From: Pseudomonas gingeri
GTDB taxonomy: Bacteria > Pseudomonadota > Gammaproteobacteria > Pseudomonadales > Pseudomonadaceae
Reading direction: 5' to 3'
DNA length: 64,000 bases
NCBI RefSeq assembly: GCF_013386115.1
Contig: NZ_JACAOR010000008.1
Span: 342,671 to 406,670 of the forward strand
Shown: positions 1-8,829 of the stretch, one piece after another
Layout: every line of letters begins with the position of its first letter
How positions within the stretch are numbered: the stretch's first letter is position 1
Notes under the pieces: model-generated
What the model was told of the DNA's origin: nothing
Database searches by the model: none
The model's input: only the letters and a program-made list of their open reading frames with translations
Made by a program: the position numbers and the translations under genes

Positions 1-16
1 GGCGGGGCTTTTTCAT
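1..16. terminator. Half of an intrinsic terminator cut by the window edge
   Basis: The first bases read GGCGGGGC followed by five T residues, which looks like the 3' arm and U-tract of a rho-independent terminator. The other arm would lie outside the window. Read on the minus strand it would be the start of a terminator for the lipoprotein gene that ends at 32. Only half is visible, so this is tentative. Confidence 0.45.
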
Positions 17-31
17 GGGCGGTGCAACCGG

Positions 32-823
32 TCAGTAGGCGCTGCTGACCGAAGAGCGCGGTGCCACCGGCTGGTTGTCGTTGGAGATGGTCACCTCCAC
101 GCGACGGTTCATGGCCCGGCCCGAGACGCTGCCGTTATCCGCCACCGGATACTCCTTGCCATAACCCTGGGTGACGATGCGCGAAGGATCCACGCCCATC
201 TTGATCAGGGCCACCTGGACCGAAGTCGCACGACGCTCGGACAGGCTCTGGTTATAGGACGCCGCGCCGGTGCTGTCGGTGTAACCTTCAATGATCACCT
301 TGCGGTCCGGGTTTTCCTGGAGGAACTGCGCCAGCTTGTTGATGTTGACCAGGCCGTTGGACTTCAGGTCGGCCTTGTTGGTGGCGAACAGCACGTCACC
401 GAAGGTCACCAGCGTGCCGCGGTCGGTCTGCTTGGCGTTGAGGCTGTCCTGCAACTGCTTGATCTGCGCGTCACGGGCATCGAGGCGGGCCTGGGCCCGT
501 TGTGCCGCGGCATTTTTCAGGTTGGCCTCGGCGGTGCGCAGGGCGATGGTCTGCTTGGCCACTTCCACCCGCTGGTTGGTCAGGTAGGCCAACTGGTCGA
601 CGGTCTGTTCGTTTTCACGGTTCTGGTAGGCCTTGTCGGCCTTGTCCAGGTAGTCGCTGGCGTCCTTGGTTTCCAGGGCCGCGACCTTGCTTGCCTGTGG
701 GTTGGCCTGGAGGCCGGAGAAGTTGGTGCGGGCCTGTTCCAGGTTGGCGTTCGGCTGCGATGAGCAGGCCGCAAGACCTACGCTCAGAGCCAGAAGGGCT
801 GGGATCATCAATTGTTTACGCAT
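32..823 (-). CDS. lptF: OmpA-family outer-membrane lipoprotein (LptF-like)
   Basis: This 263-residue protein probably tethers the outer membrane to peptidoglycan. It starts with a lipoprotein signal peptide with lipobox LAAC and Cys20 as the lipidation site. Residues about 30-130 form an alanine-rich, coiled-coil-prone DUF4398-type region. Residues about 140-250 are an OmpA C-terminal domain with the TDSTGAASYNQSLSERRA motif and the NRRVEV ending that bind diaminopimelate of peptidoglycan. The sequence AAAGGACC precedes the ATG at a suitable distance. It follows a second DUF4398 lipoprotein gene on the same strand after a 57-base gap, so the two are probably co-transcribed. In P. aeruginosa I recall the same pair (lptF and its neighbour) under AlgU control. 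The family call is firm; the name lptF rests on recalled synteny. Confidence 0.85.
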   Translation of the reverse strand: MRKQLMIPALLALSVGLAACSSQPNANLEQARTNFSGLQANPQASKVAALETKDASDYLDKADKAYQNRENEQTVDQLAYLTNQRVEVAKQTIALRTAEANLKNAAAQRAQARLDARDAQIKQLQDSLNAKQTDRGTLVTFGDVLFATNKADLKSNGLVNINKLAQFLQENPDRKVIIEGYTDSTGAASYNQSLSERRATSVQVALIKMGVDPSRIVTQGYGKEYPVADNGSVSGRAMNRRVEVTISNDNQPVAPRSSVSSAY

Positions 824-880
824 AATGGCTGGTCCTTTTCTATCCGTTGAAACTTCAGGGTGCGCGAAGCGGTGCCGGGC

Positions 881-1303
881 TTATTGCGCCGGTTGCACGG
901 GGCGTTGGCTTTCCTGACGCAGTTCCTGAACCCCTTTCTGGGAATCCTTCAGCGCAAGTTCGGCCTTGGCGGCCTGGGCCTTGCGTTCGGCGACACGGGC
1001 ATCCCATTCGGCCTGTTCGGCCAGGCGTCGGGCGTCGTCGTATTTCTTGTCGTGCATGGCCAGTTCGGCTTGCTTGAGCTTGTCCTGGGCCGATTTCATT
1101 TCCACGGCGGCGTATTCGGTGCCTCCGGCGCTGACCGCGCTGTTGACGGCAGATTGCGTCACCGCGTACTGCTCGCTCGGCGGGTTCCCGGCGCAACCGG
1201 CCAGGATGAAGCTGGTGCCGAGGGCCAGCGCGGCCAGTTTCAGCCCGCGCAGGTGGTTAAACGTGGATGTGGCAGTACTGGTCTTCATGGTCTTCAACTC
1301 CAT
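881..1303 (-). CDS. Small DUF4398 envelope lipoprotein
   Basis: This is a predicted lipoprotein of 140 residues. The chosen start encodes MELKTMKTS and is preceded by AGGAG seven bases upstream; a start eight codons earlier lacks such a site. A signal segment ends in the lipobox LAGC, so the mature protein begins at that Cys. The remainder is Ala/Lys/Glu-rich heptad-like helix (KSAQDKLKQAELAMHDKKYD and AERKAQAAKAELAL), the pattern of DUF4398. That domain also forms the N-terminal half of the OmpA-like protein encoded just downstream. No catalytic motif is visible, so the role is probably structural at the envelope. It is the first gene of a likely two-gene operon behind a candidate AlgU promoter at 1418-1445. 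Confidence 0.85.
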   Translation of the reverse strand: MELKTMKTSTATSTFNHLRGLKLAALALGTSFILAGCAGNPPSEQYAVTQSAVNSAVSAGGTEYAAVEMKSAQDKLKQAELAMHDKKYDDARRLAEQAEWDARVAERKAQAAKAELALKDSQKGVQELRQESQRPVQPAQ

Positions 1304-1417
1304 TGGATAACTCCTGAAAAACATCAATACCCATCACGGTCCCGAAGGCCTTCAGCATCGATCCCGCCGTCTCGGCCGGGGCGTTTTACAGCAGCTGTTC
1401 CGGTGATGGCTACTGGC

Positions 1418-1445
1418 TGTGACCCGAGGCTTTTTTGAATAGTTC
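1418..1445 (-). promoter_or_regulatory. Candidate AlgU (sigma-22) promoter for the lipoprotein pair
   Basis: On the minus strand GAACTA (1440-1445) is followed after 17 bases by TCACA (1418-1422). The AlgU/RpoE consensus is GAACTT, 16-17 bases, then TCTGA or similar, so the -35 matches at five of six positions and the -10 keeps the TC..A core. The promoter lies about 115 bases upstream of the lipoprotein start at 1303. The lptF gene of P. aeruginosa is described as AlgU-dependent, which fits. No experimental start site is available. Confidence 0.5.
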
Positions 1446-1524
1446 AGCAGGGATGGCTAATCGCCCGAAAAAAATACTGATCGATCGGTCAATGCAGAAA
1501 AACTGAACTTTGGCGACGCGCAGC

Positions 1525-1558
1525 GGTATCCCCGACTCGTGCTGGAGTCAGGAATACC
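1525..1558 (-). terminator. Stem-loop downstream of the 1589-1933 gene
   Basis: The arms GGTATCCCCGACTC (1525-1538) and GAGTCAGGAATACC (1545-1558) pair over about 12 of 14 positions around the loop GTGCTG. The hairpin lies just past the stop codon of the minus-strand gene ending at 1589. There is no clear U-tract on that strand, so it could act in RNA stabilisation or as a weak terminator. Confidence 0.4.
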
Positions 1559-1588
1559 GGGGCTTTCAGGGGAGGCAGCGGTGAGGTG

Positions 1589-1933
1589 TCAGTGCTTTGG
1601 CTCATCGGCCCGGGAGGCCATATCGTGCAGGTAGCGACGCGATAGCGTGAGAAAACGCGGGGTTGCGCCGACGTCCTCATAAAGGGGGTCACCCTCTTCG
1701 TCGGTGGCGACCACATGCTGGCCCTGGACATAGGGGAAGCTCGCTTCGAGTTCCTCCAGGGCGGCACCGATCAATTCCCCCAGCAACTCTTCGGGGCTGC
1801 GCTTGGGGTACATCTCGGTAATCGCGGCGAGGCGGGCGGCGGCTTCCACGTCGAGGTGAACGGCGTAGCCGCTGTCGGTCAGGCGACCCTTGGCATTCTC
1901 TTCCCAGTGCTGGGCTAGCTCGCGGATTTTCAT
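1589..1933 (-). CDS. Conserved small cytoplasmic protein of unknown function next to ppc
   Basis: The encoded protein has 114 residues and starts MKIRELAQHWEENAKG, with GAGGT upstream of the ATG. An in-frame extension of 20 codons has no ribosome site and was not used. It has no signal peptide or membrane segment and is rich in Glu and Leu, with a predicted helical core around ARLAAITEMYPKRSPEELLG. That core suggests a small helix-based or ribbon-helix-helix-like fold, but this is inference. I recall a homologue beside ppc in other pseudomonads with no established function. It is transcribed divergently from ppc across a 236-base gap. Confidence 0.75.
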   Translation of the reverse strand: MKIRELAQHWEENAKGRLTDSGYAVHLDVEAAARLAAITEMYPKRSPEELLGELIGAALEELEASFPYVQGQHVVATDEEGDPLYEDVGATPRFLTLSRRYLHDMASRADEPKH

Positions 1934-2169
1934 GGCGACCTCAATTCGCACCCGCTGGTGGCGGGTATTGATGAGTGGCCGGACTGGCGTCAAGGCAGGG
2001 CCGGCGGTAAGCCCGGGTAGGGCCTAATTATCAGACTAGCTGCAGGCGGCCAGGTTCAGCGGGGAATTTTTTGTCGCCGGGCAATCGATCGCCCGGCTTG
2101 TAAGGCTTCGTCGCTGTGGTGCACTCTTGGGCTCTGGAACCGTCTCAGAGTCCGCCGGAGAGCCTGCCG

Positions 2170-4800
2170 ATGTCCGATATTGATGTGCGTTTGCGTGAGG
2201 ACGTTCACCTGCTGGGTGAACTGTTGGGCAATACCATCCGAGACCAGCACGGCGATGAGTTTCTCGACAAGATCGAGCGGATTCGCAAGAGCGCCAAGGC
2301 CGATCGCAGCGATTCGGCCAGTGCCGAGTTGAGCGCCAGCCTCGGTGACCTTGGTGACGACGAATTGCTGCCGGTGGCCCGGGCGTTCAACCAGTTCCTC
2401 AACCTGGCGAATATCGCCGAGCAGTATCAGTTGATCCACCGGCGTGACGAGTCGCAACCGGCACCGTTCGAGTCGCGGGTGCTGCCGGAGCTGCTCGCCC
2501 GTCTGCGCGCCGAAGGCCATGGCGCCGAGGCCCTGGCGCGACAACTGGGGCGCCTGGACATCGAACTGGTGCTCACCGCGCATCCCACCGAGGTGGCCCG
2601 GCGCACGTTGATCCAGAAATACGATGCCATTGCCGCGCAACTGGCGTTGCAGGACCACCGTGACCTGACCGCTGCCGAGCGCGAACAGATCCGCCAGCGC
2701 CTGCAACGGTTGATCGCCGAGGCCTGGCACACCGAGGAAATCCGCCGGACCCGGCCGACGCCGGTGGATGAAGCCAAGTGGGGTTTCGCGGTGATCGAGC
2801 ATTCCCTCTGGCAGGCGATCCCCAACTACCTGCGCAAGGCCGACCAGGCCCTGCACGCCGCCACCGGCCTGCATCTGCCACTGGAGGCGGCGCCGATTCG
2901 CTTCGCGTCCTGGATGGGCGGCGACCGCGACGGCAACCCGAATGTCACCGCCAAGGTCACCCGCGAAGTCCTGTTGCTGGCACGCTGGATGGCCGCCGAC
3001 CTGTATCTGCGCGATGTCGACCAGCTGGCCGCCGATCTGTCGATGCAGCAGGCCAGCGAGGCCTTGCGCGCCCAGGCCGGCGACAGCGCCGAACCCTATC
3101 GCGCGGTGCTCAAGCAACTGCGCGAACGGCTAAGGGCGACCCGCCAGTGGGCCCATGCTTCGCTGGCGGTGACGCAGCCGGCTCCGGACGAGGTCCTGCA
3201 GAACAACCGCGAGCTGCTGGAGCCGCTGCAGCTGTGCTATCAGTCCCTGCACGAATGCGGCATGGGCGTCATCGCCGATGGACCCTTGCTCGACTGCCTG
3301 CGGCGGGCGGTGACCTTCGGCCTGTTCCTGGTGCGCCTGGATGTGCGCCAGGACTCGTCGCGGCATGCCGCCGCCATGAGTGAGATCACCGACTACCTGG
3401 GCCTGGGTCGCTACGAAGACTGGGACGAAGACGCGCGCCTGACCTTCCTCATGCGCGAACTGGCCAATCGTCGGCCACTGCTGCCCGCGTACTTCAAGCC
3501 CTCGGCGGACACCGCCGAAGTGCTGGCGACCTGCAAGGAGATCGCGGCGGCACCGGCGGCTTCCCTGGGTTCCTATGTGATCTCCATGGCGGGCGCGGCT
3601 TCCGATGTGCTCGCGGTGCAACTGTTGCTCAAGGAGTCCGGGGTCCTGCGGCCGATGCGCGTGGTGCCGTTGTTCGAGACCCTGGCCGACCTGGACAATG
3701 CCGGTCCGGTCATGGAACGGCTGTTGCTGCTGCCCGGTTATCGTTCGCGCCTGCAAGGACCGCAGGAAGTGATGATCGGCTACTCCGACTCGGCCAAGGA
3801 CGCCGGCACCACGGCGGCGGCCTGGGCACAGTACCGGGCCCAGGAGCGGCTGGTGGAGATCTGTCGGGAACAGCAGGTCGAACTGCTGTTGTTCCATGGT
3901 CGCGGCGGTACCGTCGGGCGTGGCGGCGGTCCGGCCCATGCGGCGATCCTGTCGCAGCCGCCGGGCTCGGTGGCAGGGCGTTTCCGCACCACCGAACAGG
4001 GCGAGATGATCCGCTTCAAGTTCGGCCTGCCGGACATCGCCGAACAGAACCTCAACCTCTACCTGGCCGCCGTGCTCGAAGCCACCCTGCTGCCGCCGCC
4101 ACCGCCGGAACCGGCCTGGCGCAGCCTGATGGACGAACTGGCCGCGGACGGCGTCAATGCCTACCGCGCCGAAGTACGGGACAATCCGCAGTTCGTCGAG
4201 TATTTCCGCCAGTCGACCCCGGAACAGGAACTCGGCCGTCTGCCACTGGGCAGCCGCCCGGCCAAGCGTCGGGCCGGTGGGATCGAGAGCCTGCGGGCGA
4301 TCCCGTGGATTTTCGGCTGGACCCAGACACGCCTGATGCTGCCGGCCTGGCTCGGCTGGGAGGCGGCCCTGCGCAAGGCGCTGGAGCGTGGCGAAGGCGA
4401 ACTGCTGGGGCAGATGCGCGAACAGTGGCCGTTTTTCCGCACGCGCATCGACATGCTGGAAATGGTCCTGGCCAAGGCCGACAGCGATATTGCGCGGTCC
4501 TATGACGAACGTCTGGTGGAGGCCGAACTGTTGCCGTTGGGTGTGCACTTACGCGACCTATTGTCGCAGGCGTGCACGGTGGTGCTGGGTCTGACCGGCC
4601 AGTCGCAACTGCTCGCCCACAGTCCCGAGACCCTTGAATTCATTCGCCTGCGCAACACCTACCTGGATCCGCTGCACCTGCTGCAGGCCGAGTTGCTGGC
4701 CCGTTCGCGCCGCCAGGAAAGCGCCCAGGACAGCCCTCTGGAACAGGCTTTACTGGTGTCTGTGGCGGGGATCGCCGCCGGGTTGCGCAATACCGGCTAA
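2170..4800 (+). CDS. ppc: Phosphoenolpyruvate carboxylase
   Basis: This enzyme adds bicarbonate to phosphoenolpyruvate to give oxaloacetate and so refills the TCA cycle. The 876-residue length is normal for the bacterial enzyme. The catalytic histidine lies in VLTAHPTEV (His138). GGDRDGNP lies near residue 250, the conserved lysine of YSDSAKDAG near 543, and the glycine-rich substrate loop FHGRGGTVGRGGGP at about 575-588. The C-terminus ends NTG, matching the family's conserved C-terminal NTG. The start MSDIDVRLRED follows GGAGAG; an 18-codon upstream extension looks non-coding. An intrinsic terminator follows at 4841, so the gene is probably monocistronic. Confidence 0.98.
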   Translation: MSDIDVRLREDVHLLGELLGNTIRDQHGDEFLDKIERIRKSAKADRSDSASAELSASLGDLGDDELLPVARAFNQFLNLANIAEQYQLIHRRDESQPAPFESRVLPELLARLRAEGHGAEALARQLGRLDIELVLTAHPTEVARRTLIQKYDAIAAQLALQDHRDLTAAEREQIRQRLQRLIAEAWHTEEIRRTRPTPVDEAKWGFAVIEHSLWQAIPNYLRKADQALHAATGLHLPLEAAPIRFASWMGGDRDGNPNVTAKVTREVLLLARWMAADLYLRDVDQLAADLSMQQASEALRAQAGDSAEPYRAVLKQLRERLRATRQWAHASLAVTQPAPDEVLQNNRELLEPLQLCYQSLHECGMGVIADGPLLDCLRRAVTFGLFLVRLDVRQDSSRHAAAMSEITDYLGLGRYEDWDEDARLTFLMRELANRRPLLPAYFKPSADTAEVLATCKEIAAAPAASLGSYVISMAGAASDVLAVQLLLKESGVLRPMRVVPLFETLADLDNAGPVMERLLLLPGYRSRLQGPQEVMIGYSDSAKDAGTTAAAWAQYRAQERLVEICREQQVELLLFHGRGGTVGRGGGPAHAAILSQPPGSVAGRFRTTEQGEMIRFKFGLPDIAEQNLNLYLAAVLEATLLPPPPPEPAWRSLMDELAADGVNAYRAEVRDNPQFVEYFRQSTPEQELGRLPLGSRPAKRRAGGIESLRAIPWIFGWTQTRLMLPAWLGWEAALRKALERGEGELLGQMREQWPFFRTRIDMLEMVLAKADSDIARSYDERLVEAELLPLGVHLRDLLSQACTVVLGLTGQSQLLAHSPETLEFIRLRNTYLDPLHLLQAELLARSRRQESAQDSPLEQALLVSVAGIAAGLRNTG

Positions 4801-4840
4801 GGTGTTGTGAATCATCGCCTGCCGATGGCAGGACAGGAAC

Positions 4841-4868
4841 GACCGCCCGGTCACGGGCGGTCGTTTTT
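4841..4868 (+). terminator. Rho-independent terminator of ppc
   Basis: The arms GACCGCCCG and CGGGCGGTC are separated by a short loop and followed by a T-rich run (TCGTTTTT). It lies 41 bases after the ppc stop codon. Confidence 0.85.
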
Positions 4869-5086
4869 GTGTGGCGACACTTTGTTGCCGGGTTGCGACT
4901 CGGGATACCGGGTTTCAGGTGTCATGATGGCAGCGGTTACTGCGACTTTCGGCGGCTTGTGTGGGGTCGGTCGGCTGTGTATCTTGATCAGCCTTTGGCC
5001 GTTTGGGCGGCCATCACCCTATTGTTGAGATTGGCCCCACGAGGCGAATCCGAGCGTTTCTAAATAAAAAATTGAGGAGCACATCG

Positions 5087-5734
5087 ATGCGCGTCATTCT
5101 GCTGGGAGCTCCCGGTGCCGGTAAAGGCACTCAGGCTAAGTTCATCACCGAAAAATTCGGCATCCCGCAAATCTCCACCGGCGACATGCTGCGTGCCGCG
5201 GTCAAGGCCGGCACCGAGCTGGGCATCAAGGCCAAGGGCATCATGGATGCCGGTGGCCTGGTTTCCGATGACCTGATCATCGCGCTGGTCAAGGACCGTA
5301 TCGCCCAGGCCGATTGTGCCAAGGGTTTCCTGTTCGACGGTTTCCCACGCACCATTCCCCAGGCCGAAGCCCTGGTGGATGCCGGTGTCGAGCTGGACAA
5401 CGTGGTCGAGATCGCCGTCGACGATGAAGAAATCGTCCAGCGTATCGCCGGTCGCCGTGTCCACGAAGCTTCCGGTCGCGTCTATCACACCGTCTACAAC
5501 CCGCCAAAGGTTGAAGGCAAGGATGACCTGACCGGCGAAGAGCTGATCCAGCGCAAGGACGACACCGAAGAAACCGTTCGTCATCGCCTGTCGGTCTACC
5601 ACTCCCAGACCAAGCCGCTGGTGGATTTCTACCAGAAGCTGTCGGCTGCCCAGGGCAAGCCGAAGTACAGCCACATCGCTGGCGTCGGTTCGGTCGAAGC
5701 GATCACCGGCAAGGTGCTCGAAGCGCTGAGCTGA
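5087..5734 (+). CDS. adk: Adenylate kinase
   Basis: The enzyme interconverts ATP plus AMP and two ADP in the cytoplasm. The protein has 215 residues. The P-loop GAPGAGKGTQ occupies residues 7-16, the AMP-binding part includes STGDMLR, and the FDGFPRT motif and a LID domain (GRRVHEASGRVYH through KDDLTGEEL) follow. This is the long form of the enzyme. The LID has no cysteine cluster, so it is the non-zinc type. The start was chosen because TTGAGGAG stands eight bases before the ATG. The 286-base gap from ppc holds the ppc terminator and an AT-rich leader just before the gene; no clear promoter was identified. A terminator follows at 5752. Confidence 0.98.
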   Translation: MRVILLGAPGAGKGTQAKFITEKFGIPQISTGDMLRAAVKAGTELGIKAKGIMDAGGLVSDDLIIALVKDRIAQADCAKGFLFDGFPRTIPQAEALVDAGVELDNVVEIAVDDEEIVQRIAGRRVHEASGRVYHTVYNPPKVEGKDDLTGEELIQRKDDTEETVRHRLSVYHSQTKPLVDFYQKLSAAQGKPKYSHIAGVGSVEAITGKVLEALS

Positions 5735-5751
5735 TTGCCGCCGGCCTCTCC

Positions 5752-5780
5752 AACAGCCCGCTTGCGGGCTGTTGTTGTTT
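5752..5780 (+). terminator. Rho-independent terminator of adk
   Basis: A perfect nine-base stem AACAGCCCG/CGGGCTGTT with loop CTTG is followed by the T-rich tail GTTGTTT. It starts 17 bases after the adk stop codon. A TATACT box at 5780-5785, at the edge of the tail, may belong to a promoter for tsaB. Confidence 0.8.
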
Positions 5781-5822
5781 ATACTGTCGCACTTTTTTCA
5801 TTCTGACCTGACGGAAACATCG

Positions 5823-6497
5823 ATGAGCACCTTGCTGGCCCTGGACACCGCGACTGAAGCTTGCTCCGTTGCCTTGCTGCATGACGGCAAGGTCACGAGC
5901 CACTACGAGGTGATCCCGCGCCTGCATGCGCAGAAGCTGCTGCCGATGATCCAGCAGTTGCTGGCCGATGCGGGCATCGCCCTGTCGGCTGTCGACGCCA
6001 TTGCCTTTGGCCGCGGACCGGGAGCCTTCACTGGCGTGCGGATCGCCATCGGTGTGGTCCAGGGCCTGGCATTCGCGCTGGAGCGGCCAGTATTGCCGGT
6101 GTCCAACCTGGCGGTGTTGGCGCAGCGGGCGTTTCGCGAGCATGGTGCCAGCCAGGTCGCCGCGGCCATCGACGCGCGGATGGATGAGGTGTATTGGGGC
6201 TGCTACCGCGAGGTGGCTGGGGAAATGCGCCTGGTCGGTGCCGAAGCGGTCCTGCCGCCGGAAGTCGCGGCCCTGCCGGACGCTGCCAGCGGCCCGTGGT
6301 TCGGTGCGGGCACCGGCTGGGGTTATGGCGAGCGGATCAACGTTGCCTTGACCGGCCAGGATGCTGGCATGCTGCCCCATGCCGAAGACCTGCTGACCCT
6401 GGCGCGATTCGCCTGGGCCCGTGGCGAAGCCATCGTTGCCGATGAGGCGCAGCCGGTCTACCTGCGGGACAAGGTCGCCACGCCGAAGGCCCGTTGA
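5823..6497 (+). CDS. tsaB: tRNA N6-adenosine threonylcarbamoyltransferase subunit TsaB
   Basis: TsaB is the scaffold partner of TsaD in making t6A at position 37 of ANN-decoding tRNAs. The protein has 224 residues. It begins with the ASKHA-type sequence LLALDTATEACSVALL, followed by GRGPGAFTGVRI, both typical of the YeaZ/TsaB family. The catalytic metal site of TsaD is absent, as expected for TsaB. The ATG at 5823 follows GACGGAAAC; an upstream in-frame start would run back into the adk terminator. A gene for TcdA, which acts on the same modified base, lies 19 kb away at 25788. Confidence 0.95.
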   Translation: MSTLLALDTATEACSVALLHDGKVTSHYEVIPRLHAQKLLPMIQQLLADAGIALSAVDAIAFGRGPGAFTGVRIAIGVVQGLAFALERPVLPVSNLAVLAQRAFREHGASQVAAAIDARMDEVYWGCYREVAGEMRLVGAEAVLPPEVAALPDAASGPWFGAGTGWGYGERINVALTGQDAGMLPHAEDLLTLARFAWARGEAIVADEAQPVYLRDKVATPKAR

Positions 6498-6512
6498 GGT
6501 CGAGCGCGTTCC

Positions 6513-6527
6513 CCTGTAGGAGCCGGC
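6513..6527. repeat. Truncated REP element (one arm only)
   Basis: CCTGTAGGAGCCGGC equals the first 15 bases of the REPIN arm at 57740, but the rest of the palindrome and the partner arm are missing. It looks like a decayed REP just after tsaB. The next 215 bases, up to 6742, appear less GC-rich than the flanking genes and contain the small palindrome GTACGGCGCGTAC. I see no gene in them. Confidence 0.6.
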
Positions 6528-6742
6528 GGCGCTACCTAAATTTCAGGCTAAACTGGATGTTAAGCCGATCACCCTGAAAACTACGCCGACCAGTCAAAAA
6601 TGTGCCGTCCGTCATGTTTTGCACCGGTTGATGTCGTTGTGTGAAAACCTTTTCCACGTTCTGTGGTCTGGTTATCACTAGGGCAATAGCTATGTACGGC
6701 GCGTACTGCTAAATTGCCATCATCGACACCGAGCATGCCACA

Positions 6743-7042
6743 ATGCGTATAGACGGCGTTTCATCACAGTCCTACCCCATCAAGCGCAAGCCCCGCAAGG
6801 CTGGCGTGGTGCTCGATGGCGACGAGGAGCTGCTGGACAACGAGAATGACGACCTGTCGGAAGTCGCCGCTCGTGCCCAGGCCGCCGGCAGTCGCCTGGC
6901 CAACCTGCCGGCACGCCCGCAGGACATGATCTTCCCGCGTTCCATGAGCAAGAGTGTCGCGACCGCCCTGGCCAGCTACCTGACCACGGCCGGTTTTGTC
7001 GAATGGGATATGGAAGTGCTGGGGCTCGACCTGCATATCTGA
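6743..7042 (+). CDS. Conserved hypothetical protein, 99 residues
   Basis: I do not recognise a domain. The protein is hydrophilic and carries a basic start (KRKPRKAG), an acidic stretch (DGDEELLDNENDDLSE) and a more ordered C-terminal half (PRSMSKSVATALASYL then FVEWDMEVLGLDLHI). It has no signal peptide or transmembrane segment. It lies after tsaB and 13 bases before the DUF72 gene, so the two may be co-transcribed. Codon use looks like that of the neighbours. The charge separation suggests a flexible N-terminus and a small folded tail, which is inference only. Confidence 0.75.
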   Translation: MRIDGVSSQSYPIKRKPRKAGVVLDGDEELLDNENDDLSEVAARAQAAGSRLANLPARPQDMIFPRSMSKSVATALASYLTTAGFVEWDMEVLGLDLHI

Positions 7043-7055
7043 TCTAATCGGCGTC

Positions 7056-7925
<870 letters not shown>

Positions 7926-7958
7926 CGGCGACCTGTTTCTTCTGCCGGGAGTCGACCA

Positions 7959-8801
7959 ATGGACGCGCAACCTTCTCAACACCAGAGTATTCGAGCGCAG
8001 GCCTTCAAGGCCCTGCACGAGCGTGCCGGGGCCTTTGTGATCCCCAATCCTTGGGATGCCGGCTCGGCGAAAATGCTCGCCGCCCTGGGCTTCGAGGCCC
8101 TGGCGACCACCAGCGCCGGCCTGGCGTTCTCCCTGGGGCGCCCGGATGCCGAGGGCGCGATCAGCCGCGCCGATAACCTGGACAACGCCCAGGCGATTGT
8201 CCGGGCCACGGCGCTGCCGGTGGCGGCGGACCTGGAGAACGGTTTTGCCGACAGTCCCGCCGGTTGTGCCGAGACCATCCTGATGGCCGCCGAAGTCGGC
8301 CTGGTGGGTGGTTCCATCGAGGATGCCACGGGCAATGCCGGGGAGCCGATCTATCCCTTCGCCCTGGCGGTCGAACGGGTCGAAGCGGCGGTGGCGGCTG
8401 CACGTAGCCTGCCTTTTGCCTTCACGCTGACGGCGCGGGCGGAAAACTTCCTGGTCGGCCGACGGGATCTGGATGACACCATCCGCCGCCTGCAGGCTTT
8501 CGCCGAGGCCGGCGCCGATGTGTTGTATGCGCCGGCCTTGAGCACGCCGCAAGAGATTCGCGCGATCGTCAAGGCGGTGGCACCCAAGCCGGTGAATGTC
8601 CTGATGTCCGGCGGCGTGTCGTTGTCGGTGGCGGACTTGAGTGCGCTGGGGGTCAAGCGCATCAGCGTCGGCTCGGCGTTGGCGCGGGCGGCGTACGGGG
8701 CGTTTTATCAGGCTGCCGAAGAGATTCGCGGGCAGGGGACCTTCGCTTTCGCCGAACGGGCGATACCGTTCGGCAAGATCAACAAGATGTTCAAGGACTG
8801 A
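7959..8801 (+). CDS. Isocitrate lyase/PEP mutase superfamily enzyme
   Basis: The 280-residue protein belongs to the ICL/PEPM superfamily of TIM barrels that cleave or form C-C or C-P bonds in 2-oxo acids. Visible signatures are FVIPNPWDAGSAKML near the N-terminus, ATTSAGLAFSLG, PVAADLENGFAD (the metal-binding DxE region), VGGSIEDATG, and TARAENFLVG. The nucleophilic cysteine loop of true isocitrate lyases (KKCGH) is absent, so it is not isocitrate lyase. Oxaloacetate decarboxylase-like or carboxyphosphonoenolpyruvate mutase-like activities are possible, and the sequence does not settle which. It forms a plus-strand run with the two preceding genes and ends 28 bases from a convergent gene. Confidence 0.88.
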   Translation: MDAQPSQHQSIRAQAFKALHERAGAFVIPNPWDAGSAKMLAALGFEALATTSAGLAFSLGRPDAEGAISRADNLDNAQAIVRATALPVAADLENGFADSPAGCAETILMAAEVGLVGGSIEDATGNAGEPIYPFALAVERVEAAVAAARSLPFAFTLTARAENFLVGRRDLDDTIRRLQAFAEAGADVLYAPALSTPQEIRAIVKAVAPKPVNVLMSGGVSLSVADLSALGVKRISVGSALARAAYGAFYQAAEEIRGQGTFAFAERAIPFGKINKMFKD

Positions 8802-8829
8802 GGGCGGCGCTGAAACGGGGAGTGGCGAC

